Below, in pieces: positions 5,763-12,790 of a DNA stretch of 13,770 bases. The stretch is taken from NCBI GenBank assembly GCA_937936215.1, contig CALGWX010000217.1, positions 1 through 13,770 on the forward strand, read 5' to 3'. The notes below the pieces were generated by a model that worked only from the letters and a program-made list of their open reading frames with translations, made no database searches and was not told the DNA's origin. Position 1 is the stretch's first letter. Every line of letters begins with the position of its first letter. The stretch is from an uncultured Burkholderiaceae bacterium. Its GTDB lineage: Bacteria; Pseudomonadota; Gammaproteobacteria; Burkholderiales; Burkholderiaceae_F. The position numbers were made by a program, and so were the translations under genes.

Positions 5763-7721
5763 TCAGCCCCGTGCCGCCAGCAGCGCCCGCAGGGCTTCAA
5801 GCGTGTCGGCCTCGTGCAGCGGCTTGTCTTGGCGGATGCGCAGCATGCGCGGGAAGCGCACCGCGATGCCGCTGCGATGGCGCGGGCTTTCCTGGATGCC
5901 CTCGAAGCCCAGTTCGAACACCAGGCTCGGCACCACGCTGCGCACCGGGCCGAAGCTTTCCACGGTCGACCTGCGGATCAGCGCGTCGACCTGGCGGATC
6001 TCCTCGTCGGTCAGCCCCGAGTACGCCTTGGCGAACGGCACCAGCCGCGGCAGCCCGCGCGCGGCCGAGGCCTCGGGTTTCTCGCCGGCGGCGATCGCCT
6101 CCGCCACCGCCCGCGCCTCGGCGGCGCCGCGGGGCGCCCGCTCCCACACCGCGAAGGTGTAGTCGGTGTACAGGCTCGCCCGCCGGCCGTGGCCGCGCTG
6201 CGCGTAAACGAGCACGGCATCGACCGACATCGGCTCGACCTTCCACTTCCACCAGGTGCCGCCATCGCGCGTGCGCCCGACGCCGTAGCGCGAGTCGACG
6301 TGCTTGAGCATCAGCCCCTCGACGCCGCGGGCGCGGCTTTCGGCGCGCAGGGCCGTGAGCTCTTGCCAACTGCGGCCGGCCAGCAGCGGCGACAGGCGCA
6401 GCGCCCGCGGGCCAACCACCGCGCGGCCGGGATCAACCGCCGCAGCGGCGATCGCGGCGCCGGTTGCAGCCGCCGCATCGGACGCGGAGGCATTCGCCGC
6501 CGGCGCGGCGTGCACCACGCCCTCGCGTGCAGCCGCGGCGGCGTCGATCGCGGACGGGTTCGAAGCCGCTGCGGCGCCGATGGCGGAGTCGTTGGGCGCG
6601 GTCCTCGCACGTTGCGCGGCCGGCGACCCCGACGACGCGTCGGAGGAAACCGGCCCGCCGGGCGCGGTGGCGAGAAGGAGCGCTTCCAGCGCCGCGCGCC
6701 GCTCGCGCTGCGGCCGCGCGCGCCAGTCCTGGCCGCCATGCTCCAGCAGGTCGTAGGCGACGAAGCACGCCGGATGGCTGCGCAGCACCTTCGGCGTGAC
6801 GGCCTTGCGCGTGATCCGCGTCTGCAGCCGCGCGAAGGCGGCCGGGTGCGCGACAGCCTCGTCCCAGACCAGCACCTCGCCGTCGAGCACGGTGCCGAAA
6901 GGCAGCGCGGCGGCGGCCTGCGCGATCTCCGGGAAGCGCTCGGTGATCAACTCCTCGCCGCGCGACCACAGCCACACGCCGTCGCGCCGCACGAGCTGGG
7001 CGCGGATGCCGTCGTACTTCCACTCCGCCAGCCACTCGCGCACGTCGCCCAGCGACGCCACGGCCGCCGCCAGCGGATGGGCGAGAAAGAACGGATACGG
7101 CGTGCCGCCGCGCGCTGCCGCGCTTTCGGTGGCCGGCGCCAGCAGGGCGCGAAAGCCCTCGGCCGTGGGGCGCGCCGCGTCGTCGGTGAAACCGACCAGC
7201 CGCTGCGCGACGAGCTTGGCGTCGACGCCCGCCACGCGCGCCAGCGCGCGTGTGACCAGCAGGCGGCTGACGCCGACGCGAAAGCCGCCGCCGATCAGCT
7301 TCAGCAGCAGGAAGCGCTCGGTCGTGCTGAGCTCGTCGGCATAGCCGCGCAGCGCCGCCAGCGCCTCCTCCGGCGCGCGGCCCCGCAGCGGCAGCAGCCG
7401 CGTCTCGATCCAGTCCGCCAGCCCCAATTCGGTCGAACGCAGCGGCGGCGGCAGCAGTAGCGCGATCGTCTCGGCCAGATCGCCCACCGCCTGGTAGCTC
7501 TCCTCGAACAGCCATTCCGGCAACCCGCTGGCGGCCAGCGCGAGGGCGCGCAGGTCGCGCGTGCGCACCACCTGGCGCGGCTTGCCGCCGGCGAGGAAGT
7601 ACACGGCCCAGGCGGCGTCGCGCGGATCGGCCGCCCTGAAGTAGCGCGCCATCGCCTCGACCTTGGCGTCGGTCGAGGTGCTCTCGTCGAGCTCGGCGAA
7701 CAGGCGGGCAAAGCGCTTCAT
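5763..7721 (-). CDS. ATP-dependent DNA ligase of the ligase-associated DNA damage response cluster
   Basis: Predicted to seal nicks through a ligase-AMP intermediate; 652 residues. The N-terminal DNA-binding domain (about 1-200) is followed by the nucleotidyltransferase domain: motif I KYDGIR (235-240, Lys235 being the AMP-accepting lysine), SRGEE (253-257), motif III LDGEVL (279-284), motif IIIa FVAYDLLE (320-327), motif IV EGLMLK (468-473), motif V WWKWK (490-494). An OB-fold domain (about 500-650) ends the protein. Motifs match the bacterial PP_1105-type ligases of roughly 530-560 residues. The surplus is an Ala-rich insertion at about 351-438, between motifs IIIa and IV. The ATG at 7721 overlaps the exonuclease stop (ATGA), so translation is likely coupled. 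Replicative bacterial ligase is NAD-dependent; this one is expected to serve repair. Confidence 0.94.
   Translation of the reverse strand: MKRFARLFAELDESTSTDAKVEAMARYFRAADPRDAAWAVYFLAGGKPRQVVRTRDLRALALAASGLPEWLFEESYQAVGDLAETIALLLPPPLRSTELGLADWIETRLLPLRGRAPEEALAALRGYADELSTTERFLLLKLIGGGFRVGVSRLLVTRALARVAGVDAKLVAQRLVGFTDDAARPTAEGFRALLAPATESAAARGGTPYPFFLAHPLAAAVASLGDVREWLAEWKYDGIRAQLVRRDGVWLWSRGEELITERFPEIAQAAAALPFGTVLDGEVLVWDEAVAHPAAFARLQTRITRKAVTPKVLRSHPACFVAYDLLEHGGQDWRARPQRERRAALEALLLATAPGGPVSSDASSGSPAAQRARTAPNDSAIGAAAASNPSAIDAAAAAREGVVHAAPAANASASDAAAATGAAIAAAAVDPGRAVVGPRALRLSPLLAGRSWQELTALRAESRARGVEGLMLKHVDSRYGVGRTRDGGTWWKWKVEPMSVDAVLVYAQRGHGRRASLYTDYTFAVWERAPRGAAEARAVAEAIAAGEKPEASAARGLPRLVPFAKAYSGLTDEEIRQVDALIRRSTVESFGPVRSVVPSLVFELGFEGIQESPRHRSGIAVRFPRMLRIRQDKPLHEADTLEALRALLAARG
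6408..6671 (-). other. Alanine-rich low-complexity insertion inside the ligase gene
   Basis: Codons 351-438 of the ligase encode a stretch dominated by Ala with Ser, Asp, Asn, Gly and Pro. It includes an imperfect internal duplication, SAIGAAAA (379-386) and SAIDAAAA (390-397), and further ASDAAAA and AAIAAAA runs. It lies between motif IIIa and the LRLSPLL strand leading to motif IV. The reading frame stays open across it and all ligase motifs on both sides are intact, so it looks like a tolerated surface-loop expansion rather than a frameshift. Confidence 0.75.
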
Positions 7722-8737
7722 TCGGTCGCAGCCGCAGCCTCCTCGGCCGCCTCGTCGCCGTACTCGGTGGCGAACGCTTCCGCCCGCAGCCCCTGCTCGG
7801 CGAGCCAGCGCACCAGCACGTCGACGTAGCCGTGCGTGACGATCACCCGCTGCGCGCCGGTGGCGGCGATGGCCTGCTGCAGCCCCGGCCAGTCGGCGTG
7901 GTCCGAGAGCACGAAGCCGCGGTCGAGCGCACGGCGCCGCCGCACGCCGCGCAGCTGCACCCAGCCGGAGGCGAAGGCATCCGAGTACTCGCCAAAGCGC
8001 TTCAGCCACGGCGTGCCCTGCGCCGACGGCGGCGCCAGCACCAGCGCGCGTCGGAAAGCCGACTTGTCGGTGACCTCGCCGACGCGCTGCGTGGCCGGCA
8101 GTCGCACCCCGCTGGCGCGGTAGGCGACGTTCAGCGGCTCCACGGCGCCGTGGCAGACGATCGGGCCGATCGACGCATCGACGCCAGCAAGGACGCGCTG
8201 CGCCTTGCCGAAGGCGTAGCAGTACAGCAGTGAGGCGCGGCCGGCTTCGGCGTTGGCGCGCCACCAGGCGTCGATCTGCGCGAAGACCTCGGATGCCCGC
8301 GGCCAGCGGTACACCGGCAGACCGAACGTGGACTCGCTGACGAAGACGTCGCAACGCACCGGCTCGAAGGCCGCGCAGGTGGCGTCGGGCCCAAGCTTGT
8401 AGTCGCCGGAGACCACCCACACCCGGCCGCGATGCTCCACACGCACCTGCGCCGAGCCGAGCACGTGGCCGGCCGGGTGCAGCGAGACGCGCACGCCGTT
8501 GACCTCGAGGCCTTCGCCGTAGCCGAGCGTCTGCAAGGCGATGTCGCCGAGCCGCGCCCGCAGCACGTGGCGGGCGTCCGCGGCGGCGAGGTAGTGCGCG
8601 TGGCCCGCGCGGGCGTGATCGGCGTGCGCGTGCGTGATCACCGCCCGCTCCACCGGCCGCCAGGGATCGATGAAGAAGCCCCCCGCCGGGCAGTACAGGC
8701 CCTCGGGCCGCAGCACGATCAGGTCGTCGCCGTTCAT
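7718..8737 (-). CDS. Ligase-associated DNA damage response exonuclease (metallo-beta-lactamase fold)
   Basis: Predicted metal-dependent DNA exonuclease of 339 residues, related to the MBL/beta-CASP nucleases (SNM1/Artemis, CPSF73) and to the Exo component of the P. putida ligase cluster. Metal-binding motifs in order: HAHADH (36-41), HPAGHVLGS (87-95), GDYKLG (111-116, Asp112 as bridging acid), then the beta-CASP part with FVSESTFG (132-139), LSDHADW (277-283) and the closing VTHG (300-303). All expected His/Asp ligands are present. The C-terminal end is an acidic Glu/Ala tail (327-339). The ATG at 8737 gives the family's normal length; no strong Shine-Dalgarno site is visible. It is the first gene of the repair cluster and its stop overlaps the ligase start. 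The promoter should lie in the 94-base divergent gap with the GRDP-like gene. Confidence 0.93.
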   Translation of the reverse strand: MNGDDLIVLRPEGLYCPAGGFFIDPWRPVERAVITHAHADHARAGHAHYLAAADARHVLRARLGDIALQTLGYGEGLEVNGVRVSLHPAGHVLGSAQVRVEHRGRVWVVSGDYKLGPDATCAAFEPVRCDVFVSESTFGLPVYRWPRASEVFAQIDAWWRANAEAGRASLLYCYAFGKAQRVLAGVDASIGPIVCHGAVEPLNVAYRASGVRLPATQRVGEVTDKSAFRRALVLAPPSAQGTPWLKRFGEYSDAFASGWVQLRGVRRRRALDRGFVLSDHADWPGLQQAIAATGAQRVIVTHGYVDVLVRWLAEQGLRAEAFATEYGDEAAEEAAAATE

Positions 8738-8767
8738 CGCGCGGTCAACGGAAGTCCATAGGATTCA

Positions 8768-8794
8768 TCCGCCCGGACGGGCTGTCCGCCCGGA
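8768..8794. repeat. Direct repeat in the divergent intergenic region
   Basis: TCCGCCCGGA occurs at 8768-8777 and again at 8785-8794, 17 bases start to start; the middle also forms a small hairpin (CGGAC at 8774-8778, GTCCG at 8784-8788). The region lies between the divergent exonuclease and GRDP-like genes, so the repeat could be an operator, but its GC-rich sequence makes chance possible. Confidence 0.35.
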
Positions 8795-8831
8795 GGAAGG
8801 CGGGAACAATAACCACAACCCAGGCCGCGCC

Positions 8832-9488
8832 ATGACCGGAGCCGTCGCCCTTGCCGTAGTCGCCGCCGCCGTCGGCGCGCTGTTGGTCGCCGGCCTGCGC
8901 CGCTGCGCCCGCGAGCGCTTCATCGACGCTTACGCGTTCCCGCCAGGCATCCGCGGCCGCGTGCGCAAGCGCTACCCGCATCTGTCGGAGGCCGAGCTCG
9001 ACCTCGTGTTCGGCGCGCTGCGCGAGTATTTCCACCTCTGCCGCAAGGCCGGCCGCCGCATGCTGGCGATGCCCTCGCAGGTGGTCGACGCGGCGTGGCA
9101 CGAGTTCATCCTGTTCACGCGCAATTACGACCACTTCTGCCGCAGGGGGCTGGGCCGCTTCCTGCACCACACCCCGGCCGAGGCGATGAAAAGCCCCACC
9201 GAGGCGGGCGATTCCATCAAGCGGACCTGGCGGCTGGCCTGCCTGCGCGCGGGCATGGACCCGGCCAAGGCCACCGCGCTGCCACTGCTATTCGCCATCG
9301 ACGGCCAGCTGGCGATTCCCGACGGCTTCCGCTACGCGCTGGACTGCACGCGCGCGCTGGCTGCGGCGCAGGGCCCCGTCTACTGCGGCTCGCACATCGG
9401 CTGCGGCGGGGGTTGCGGCGGCGGCTGCTCCGGCAGCGGTTGCAGCGGCGGGAGCGATGGTGGCTGCGGCGGAGGCGGCGGCGATTGA
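8832..9488 (+). CDS. GRDP-like (glycine-rich domain) membrane-anchored protein
   Basis: Protein of 218 residues of unknown function. An N-terminal hydrophobic segment (4-21) followed by RR...R suggests a single membrane anchor with the bulk in the cytoplasm. The middle matches bacterial glycine-rich domain-containing proteins related to plant GRDPs: YPHLSEAELDLVFGALREYF (48-67), VVDAAWHEFILFTRNY (84-99), and FCRRGLGRFLHHTP (102-115); the conserved D..WH and HH are the likely functional residues. The C-terminal tail (about 185-218) is almost only Gly, Cys and Ser, with six Cys in CGGGCGGGC-like spacing. The ATG at 8832 is the only Met before the hydrophobic segment; a GGAGGAAGG stretch about 30 bases upstream is too far to be its ribosome site. 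It is transcribed away from the repair cluster and shares its upstream region. No function is assigned. Confidence 0.85.
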   Translation: MTGAVALAVVAAAVGALLVAGLRRCARERFIDAYAFPPGIRGRVRKRYPHLSEAELDLVFGALREYFHLCRKAGRRMLAMPSQVVDAAWHEFILFTRNYDHFCRRGLGRFLHHTPAEAMKSPTEAGDSIKRTWRLACLRAGMDPAKATALPLLFAIDGQLAIPDGFRYALDCTRALAAAQGPVYCGSHIGCGGGCGGGCSGSGCSGGSDGGCGGGGGD

Positions 9489-9489
9489 G

Positions 9490-9554
9490 CGCGATCGACT
9501 TGCGTGGCGAGCGGACGGGCATGGGCTCGCGTTCGTCCTCTGGCATCGATCGCG
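9490..9554. terminator. Nested inverted repeat in convergent gap, possible bidirectional terminator
   Basis: CGCGATCGA (9490-9498) pairs perfectly with TCGATCGCG (9546-9554), and GCGAGC (9507-9512) pairs with GCTCGC (9525-9530) inside it. The element fills most of the 89-base gap between the convergent GRDP-like and CoA-binding genes. It has no T-run, so if it ends transcription it is not a classical intrinsic terminator. Confidence 0.35.
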
Positions 9555-9577
9555 GCTGAGCCGGCTGCCGCGCCGGG

Positions 9578-10063
9578 CTAGCCGGGCACCCGCCCCTGCC
9601 GGCGCAGCCACCAGCGAAAGAAGCGGTGCACCGGGTCGACACGGCCGCAGTACATCAGCGGGCAGCCGCCGACGATGGGTTCGACGCCGCGGCGGCGGCA
9701 CTCGGCGACCGCATCGTCGGCCACGCTGCCGGCGCCGAAGGAGCGGTGAAACCAGAGGTGGCGAATGCCGCGGTCGAGCGCGTCGCGCGCCACCGCGAGC
9801 GCCACCGCCGGAGGGGTGGCGATGATCACGCCGTGCACGTCGCCTGGCACCGCGGCCACGCTCGGCCAGCACGGCTCGCCGTCGATCGCGCCGGCGTTCG
9901 GGTTGACCGCGATCGCCTCGTGACCGCACTCGCGCAAGCGGCGCAGGATCGCGTTGGCCGGCGCCTTGCCGGAGCGCGACACGCCGGCCACGACGATGCG
10001 CGGGCCGGCGAGGAAGGCCGCCACCGCTGGCGGCAGGTCGCGAGGCGGAGGGGGTGTCGTCAT
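9578..10063 (-). CDS. CoA-binding domain protein (CoA_binding_2 / YccU-like)
   Basis: Small cytosolic protein of 161 residues with a Rossmann-like CoA-binding domain. The first strand and loop read RIVVAGVSRSGKAPANAILRR when joined (22 onward), matching the nucleotide-binding VaGvS...gk..n.i.r pattern of the family. AVNPN (52-56), IIATPP (80-85) and LWFHRSFGAGS (103-113) follow at the expected positions, and the end holds GGCPLMYC (132-139), matching the conserved C-P-[ML]-M of YccU-like proteins. The ligand and role are unproven even for well-known members. The ATG at 10063 begins a short Pro-rich lead and gives normal length. It is the last gene of the - strand operon, 17 bases after the SRPBCC-like gene, and uses TAG as stop. 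Confidence 0.88.
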   Translation of the reverse strand: MTTPPPPRDLPPAVAAFLAGPRIVVAGVSRSGKAPANAILRRLRECGHEAIAVNPNAGAIDGEPCWPSVAAVPGDVHGVIIATPPAVALAVARDALDRGIRHLWFHRSFGAGSVADDAVAECRRRGVEPIVGGCPLMYCGRVDPVHRFFRWWLRRQGRVPG

Positions 10064-10080
10064 GGGCGTGGGGCTTGCCG

Positions 10081-10668
10081 TCAGCGCGGGAGGCGTTGCG
10101 CCGCCCAGCGCCGCTCGGCCGCGCGCCGCACGGCCGGCAGGAGCAGCAGGCGGATGCCGATGATGCCGAACCGCGCCCAGCGCCAGTAGCGGCGGAGACG
10201 CTCGCGCGCCTCGGCGTCGGTGGCCACCACGCGCGTCTCCTGCGCGAAGCGCGTCAGCTCGTCGGCCAGTGGCCGGGCTTCGAGCGTCCAGGCGATCTTC
10301 ACCCTGGCCGGCACCGAATACGCGGCGCACTGCTCCGGCGCGATCGGCTCGAACTTCACGTCCGCCAGCCACGGCTGGTAGGCAGCGCCGCAGATCAGCA
10401 GGCGGTCGGACTCTTCGGCCAGGACGCCCCAGCCGAGCGAGCGCATCTCTTCGAGCAGCCGCCGCCAGACGCGTAGCGCCGCCGGGGAGGCGCCCGTCAG
10501 CCGCTCGCGCAGCCGAAAGATGGCCCGCACCGGCCGCGGCGACTGCAGGTCGAAGCCCTTGGCCTCGGCCATCACGACCGCGGGGGGCGCGCGGATGGTG
10601 GTCTCGAAGCGCTCGCGCACCAGCGGTGCGGGGATGAAGCGACCCAGTGGATCGTCGCCAGCGCTCAT
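10081..10668 (-). CDS. Conserved hypothetical protein, possibly SRPBCC-like
   Basis: Unknown protein of 195 residues. No catalytic motif is recognised. The pattern of strands after residue 17 (RERFETTIRAPPAVV), a central GW..L (79-83) and the segment FAQETRVVATDAEARERLRRYW split around 141-162 resembles polyketide-cyclase/SRPBCC-type small-ligand or lipid-binding proteins, in which an ETRV.ATD..AR..F..YW ending is common. The last 30 residues (IIGIRLLLLPAVRRAAERR) are hydrophobic then basic, which may contact the membrane. The ATG at 10668 is supported by GGCGGG about 7 bases upstream and by the stop of cls 56 bases before it. Its place directly after a phospholipid synthase is suggestive, but a link to lipids is inference. 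Confidence 0.7.
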   Translation of the reverse strand: MSAGDDPLGRFIPAPLVRERFETTIRAPPAVVMAEAKGFDLQSPRPVRAIFRLRERLTGASPAALRVWRRLLEEMRSLGWGVLAEESDRLLICGAAYQPWLADVKFEPIAPEQCAAYSVPARVKIAWTLEARPLADELTRFAQETRVVATDAEARERLRRYWRWARFGIIGIRLLLLPAVRRAAERRWAAQRLPR

Positions 10669-10700
10669 CGCAGGCCCGCCACGCGGCAGCAGTTCATCGG

Positions 10701-10726
10701 GAAATCGGAGTCTGACCCCGATTTTC
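10701..10726. repeat. REP-like palindrome between cls and the next gene
   Basis: An almost perfect palindrome centred on base 10713: AAATCGG (10702-10708) pairs with CCGATTT (10718-10724), then one A/C mismatch, then GTC (10710-10712) and GAC (10714-10716). Its - strand reading contains GGGGTCAGACTCCGATTT, a wording I recall as a dispersed intergenic repeat in beta- and gammaproteobacteria, not verified here. Its left part supplies the bases of the cls stop codon. Confidence 0.55.
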
Positions 10727-11951
10727 AGTAGTCGCGGCCGCGGGCGAGCACGACCGTGGCGACGCGGACGATGAAATACGCGCACCAGTCGCGGGCGCGG
10801 GCGAACCAGCCGCGGCGCTCGTAGTCGGCGGGCGCGATGCGGCGCGAATGCTGCGCGATCGCCTGCGCCAGCGCCGCCGCCAGTTGCCGCGCGAAGCCGG
10901 CGTCGTAGACGACCACGTTGGCCTCGCGCGCCAGCAGCAGCGAATACGGGTCGATGTTCGACGAGCCGACGGTGGCCCAGCGCTCGTCGACCACCGCCAC
11001 CTTGGCGTGCAAATGGCTGGCGGTGTACTCGAAGATCTCGATGCCGCCCGCCAGCAGCTGACCGTACAGCGCGCGCTGGGCGTAAAACTGGATCGCGTAC
11101 TCCGGCTCGCCCTGCAGCAGCAGCCGCACCTTGACGCCGCGCGCGGCCATCGCCACCAGGGCGGCGCGGAAGCGGCGGCCCGGCAGGAAGTACGCGTTGG
11201 CGATCGTCACCTCCTCGTGCGCGGTGTCGAACGCGCGCAGGTAGGCGTGCTCGATCGCGCGGCGGTGGCGGAAGTTGTCGCGGAGCACGAAGGAAGCGGC
11301 CATGTCGCCTACCGGCGGCGGCTGCCGCGGCAGGCTGCGCTTGGTCGGCAGTCGCCCGCCGCGGCCGCGCAGCCCGGCGAAGCCCAGCGTCCACCACAGC
11401 CGCCGCACGGCGAGCGTGATCGCCTGCACGATCGGCCCCTCGCAGGCCACCGCGAAGTCGAAGCGCGGCCCGAGCCGGCCGCGCAGCGGATCGGGCACGT
11501 TGTGGTCGTCGATGATGTTGATGCCGCCGACGAAGGCGAGCTGCTCATCGAACACGGCAATCTTTCGGTGCAGCCGCCGCAGCAGCTTGCGCTGCAGCCG
11601 CCACCAGCGCTCCGGCCGGTAAATGCGCACCTGCGCGCCGTGCACGCCGAGTTCGTGCACCAGCCGCCGCGCGTACTCGCCGCCGCCGAAGCCATCGACC
11701 AGCAGCCGCACCTCGACGCCGCGGCTGGCCGCCGCCGCCAGCGCGAACGCGACGCGGATGCCGATGTTGTCCTCGGCGAAGATGTAGGTCTCGATCTCGA
11801 TCACCCGGCGCGCGGCGTCGATCGCCGCCAGCAAGGCTGGGAAGTACTGCTCGCCGTTGACCAGCAGGCGGATGCGGTTGCCGCCGTAGACCACCGTCGG
11901 CGCCGCCAGGCGCAGGGACCGGCCGACGGGGCGGGCCGCCGGCGCGTCCAT
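10725..11951 (-). CDS. clsB: Cardiolipin synthase, ClsB type (phospholipase D family)
   Basis: Predicted membrane-associated phosphatidyltransferase forming cardiolipin; 408 residues, close to E. coli ClsB (YbhO, about 413). Two phospholipase-D HKD motifs are complete: HRKIAVFD (128-135) followed by GGIN, and HAKVAVVD (315-322) followed by VGSSNID. IEIETYIF (51-58), LLVDGFGG (83-90), and the second-half counterparts IANAYFLPG (250-258) and LLLQGEPEY (277-285) agree with the family. There is no N-terminal transmembrane pair, unlike ClsA, and the C-terminal end (388-403) has a short hydrophobic stretch. The ATG at 11951 shares its A with the stop of the YbhP-type gene (TGATG), implying translational coupling. 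The preceding ybhP-type gene reproduces the E. coli ybhP-clsB order; ybhN is absent from the window. The C-terminus ends at a palindromic repeat and may be slightly altered by it. Confidence 0.93.
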   Translation of the reverse strand: MDAPAARPVGRSLRLAAPTVVYGGNRIRLLVNGEQYFPALLAAIDAARRVIEIETYIFAEDNIGIRVAFALAAAASRGVEVRLLVDGFGGGEYARRLVHELGVHGAQVRIYRPERWWRLQRKLLRRLHRKIAVFDEQLAFVGGINIIDDHNVPDPLRGRLGPRFDFAVACEGPIVQAITLAVRRLWWTLGFAGLRGRGGRLPTKRSLPRQPPPVGDMAASFVLRDNFRHRRAIEHAYLRAFDTAHEEVTIANAYFLPGRRFRAALVAMAARGVKVRLLLQGEPEYAIQFYAQRALYGQLLAGGIEIFEYTASHLHAKVAVVDERWATVGSSNIDPYSLLLAREANVVVYDAGFARQLAAALAQAIAQHSRRIAPADYERRGWFARARDWCAYFIVRVATVVLARGRDY

Positions 11952-12787
11952 CACTTCAGCTCGAGGTCGGCGATCAGCGGCGCGTGGTCGGAGCGGCGCG
12001 CCCAGGTCAGGCCCTTGGGCACCTCGACGCGCCGCACCGCGAAGCCGCGCACGTAGATGCGGTCGAGCGTCAGCCAGGGCGCGAAGCTCGGGAAAGTGCG
12101 CGACACCGGCTGCGCCGCATCGCGGCCGTTGCGCCACGGCAGGACGCGGTCGAGCACCGCGCGCAGGCCGGCGGCGCGCTCGCCGTTGGCGCGCGGCTCG
12201 GCCACGCTGACCTCCTGCACGTCGAGGCGGCCGCGCAGTAGCTCGTCGACGCGGCGCTGCCAGTCGTTGAAGTCGCCGGCGATGATCAGCGGCGCCTCCG
12301 GCGGGATTTCTTCCTCGACGAAGTCTGCCAGCGCGATCGCCTGCCGCAGGCGGCTGCGCTTGATCAGGCCGAAGTGCACGCAGATCAGGTGCACCTCGCG
12401 CGCCTTGCGCGCACGCGGCGGCAGCACCCGCGACACCGCGTGCAGCATGCCGCGCTTTTCCAGCGCGTGGTCGGAGATGTCGTGGTTGGTGTAGTGCCCG
12501 ATCGCGTAGCGCGACAGGATGGCGTTGCCGTGATGGCCGTGCGGGTAGACGGCATTCATGCCGTAGGCCAGGTGCTCGTAGCCGCCGGTGGCCAGGAAAT
12601 CGAGCTGCCGCGCCGACGGGTAGTTGGCGTGCTTGCGCAGCATCTCGTTGCGGTCCTGCACCTCCTGCAGGAAGACGATGTCGGCGTCGATGCTGGCGAG
12701 CGCGAGCTTGATGTCGTGGATGCGCGGCCGGCGGCGGATGCCGGTCACGCCCTTGTGAATGTTGTAGGTCGCAACGCGAAGCTTCAT
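11951..12787 (-). CDS. ybhP: Endonuclease/exonuclease/phosphatase family protein (YbhP-like)
   Basis: Protein of 278 residues with the full EEP (DNase I/APE1-like) active-site set: YNIHKG (8-13, Asn9), LQEVQDR (40-46, Glu42 as metal ligand), HFG (138-140), GDFNDW (171-176, Asp172 and Asn174), LDRIY (241-245), and SDHAPL (266-271, catalytic Asp-His pair). It should therefore be an active metal-dependent phosphodiesterase or phosphatase; the substrate is unknown and, given the cls neighbour, may be a phospholipid or other phosphodiester rather than DNA. The ATG at 12787 starts directly at the first conserved strand. It lies three bases after the stop of the upstream unknown gene and overlaps cls by one base, so the three are surely co-transcribed. 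The symbol rests on family resemblance plus the cls neighbour. Confidence 0.9.
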   Translation of the reverse strand: MKLRVATYNIHKGVTGIRRRPRIHDIKLALASIDADIVFLQEVQDRNEMLRKHANYPSARQLDFLATGGYEHLAYGMNAVYPHGHHGNAILSRYAIGHYTNHDISDHALEKRGMLHAVSRVLPPRARKAREVHLICVHFGLIKRSRLRQAIALADFVEEEIPPEAPLIIAGDFNDWQRRVDELLRGRLDVQEVSVAEPRANGERAAGLRAVLDRVLPWRNGRDAAQPVSRTFPSFAPWLTLDRIYVRGFAVRRVEVPKGLTWARRSDHAPLIADLELK

Positions 12788-12790
12788 CGT

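Noticed and set aside
5652..7460. Long + strand open frame opposite the ligase
   Set aside because: Antisense shadow of the ligase; no recognisable domain.
7722..8420. In-frame upstream extension of the ligase reading frame
   Set aside because: The extension overlaps the exonuclease almost entirely and is Arg-rich nonsense; the ATG at 7721 overlapping the exonuclease stop is the natural start.
10848..12056. 402-codon + strand open frame opposite cls
   Set aside because: Antisense shadow of a gene with two complete HKD motifs; rich in Arg, Gln, His and Asp as expected for such shadows.
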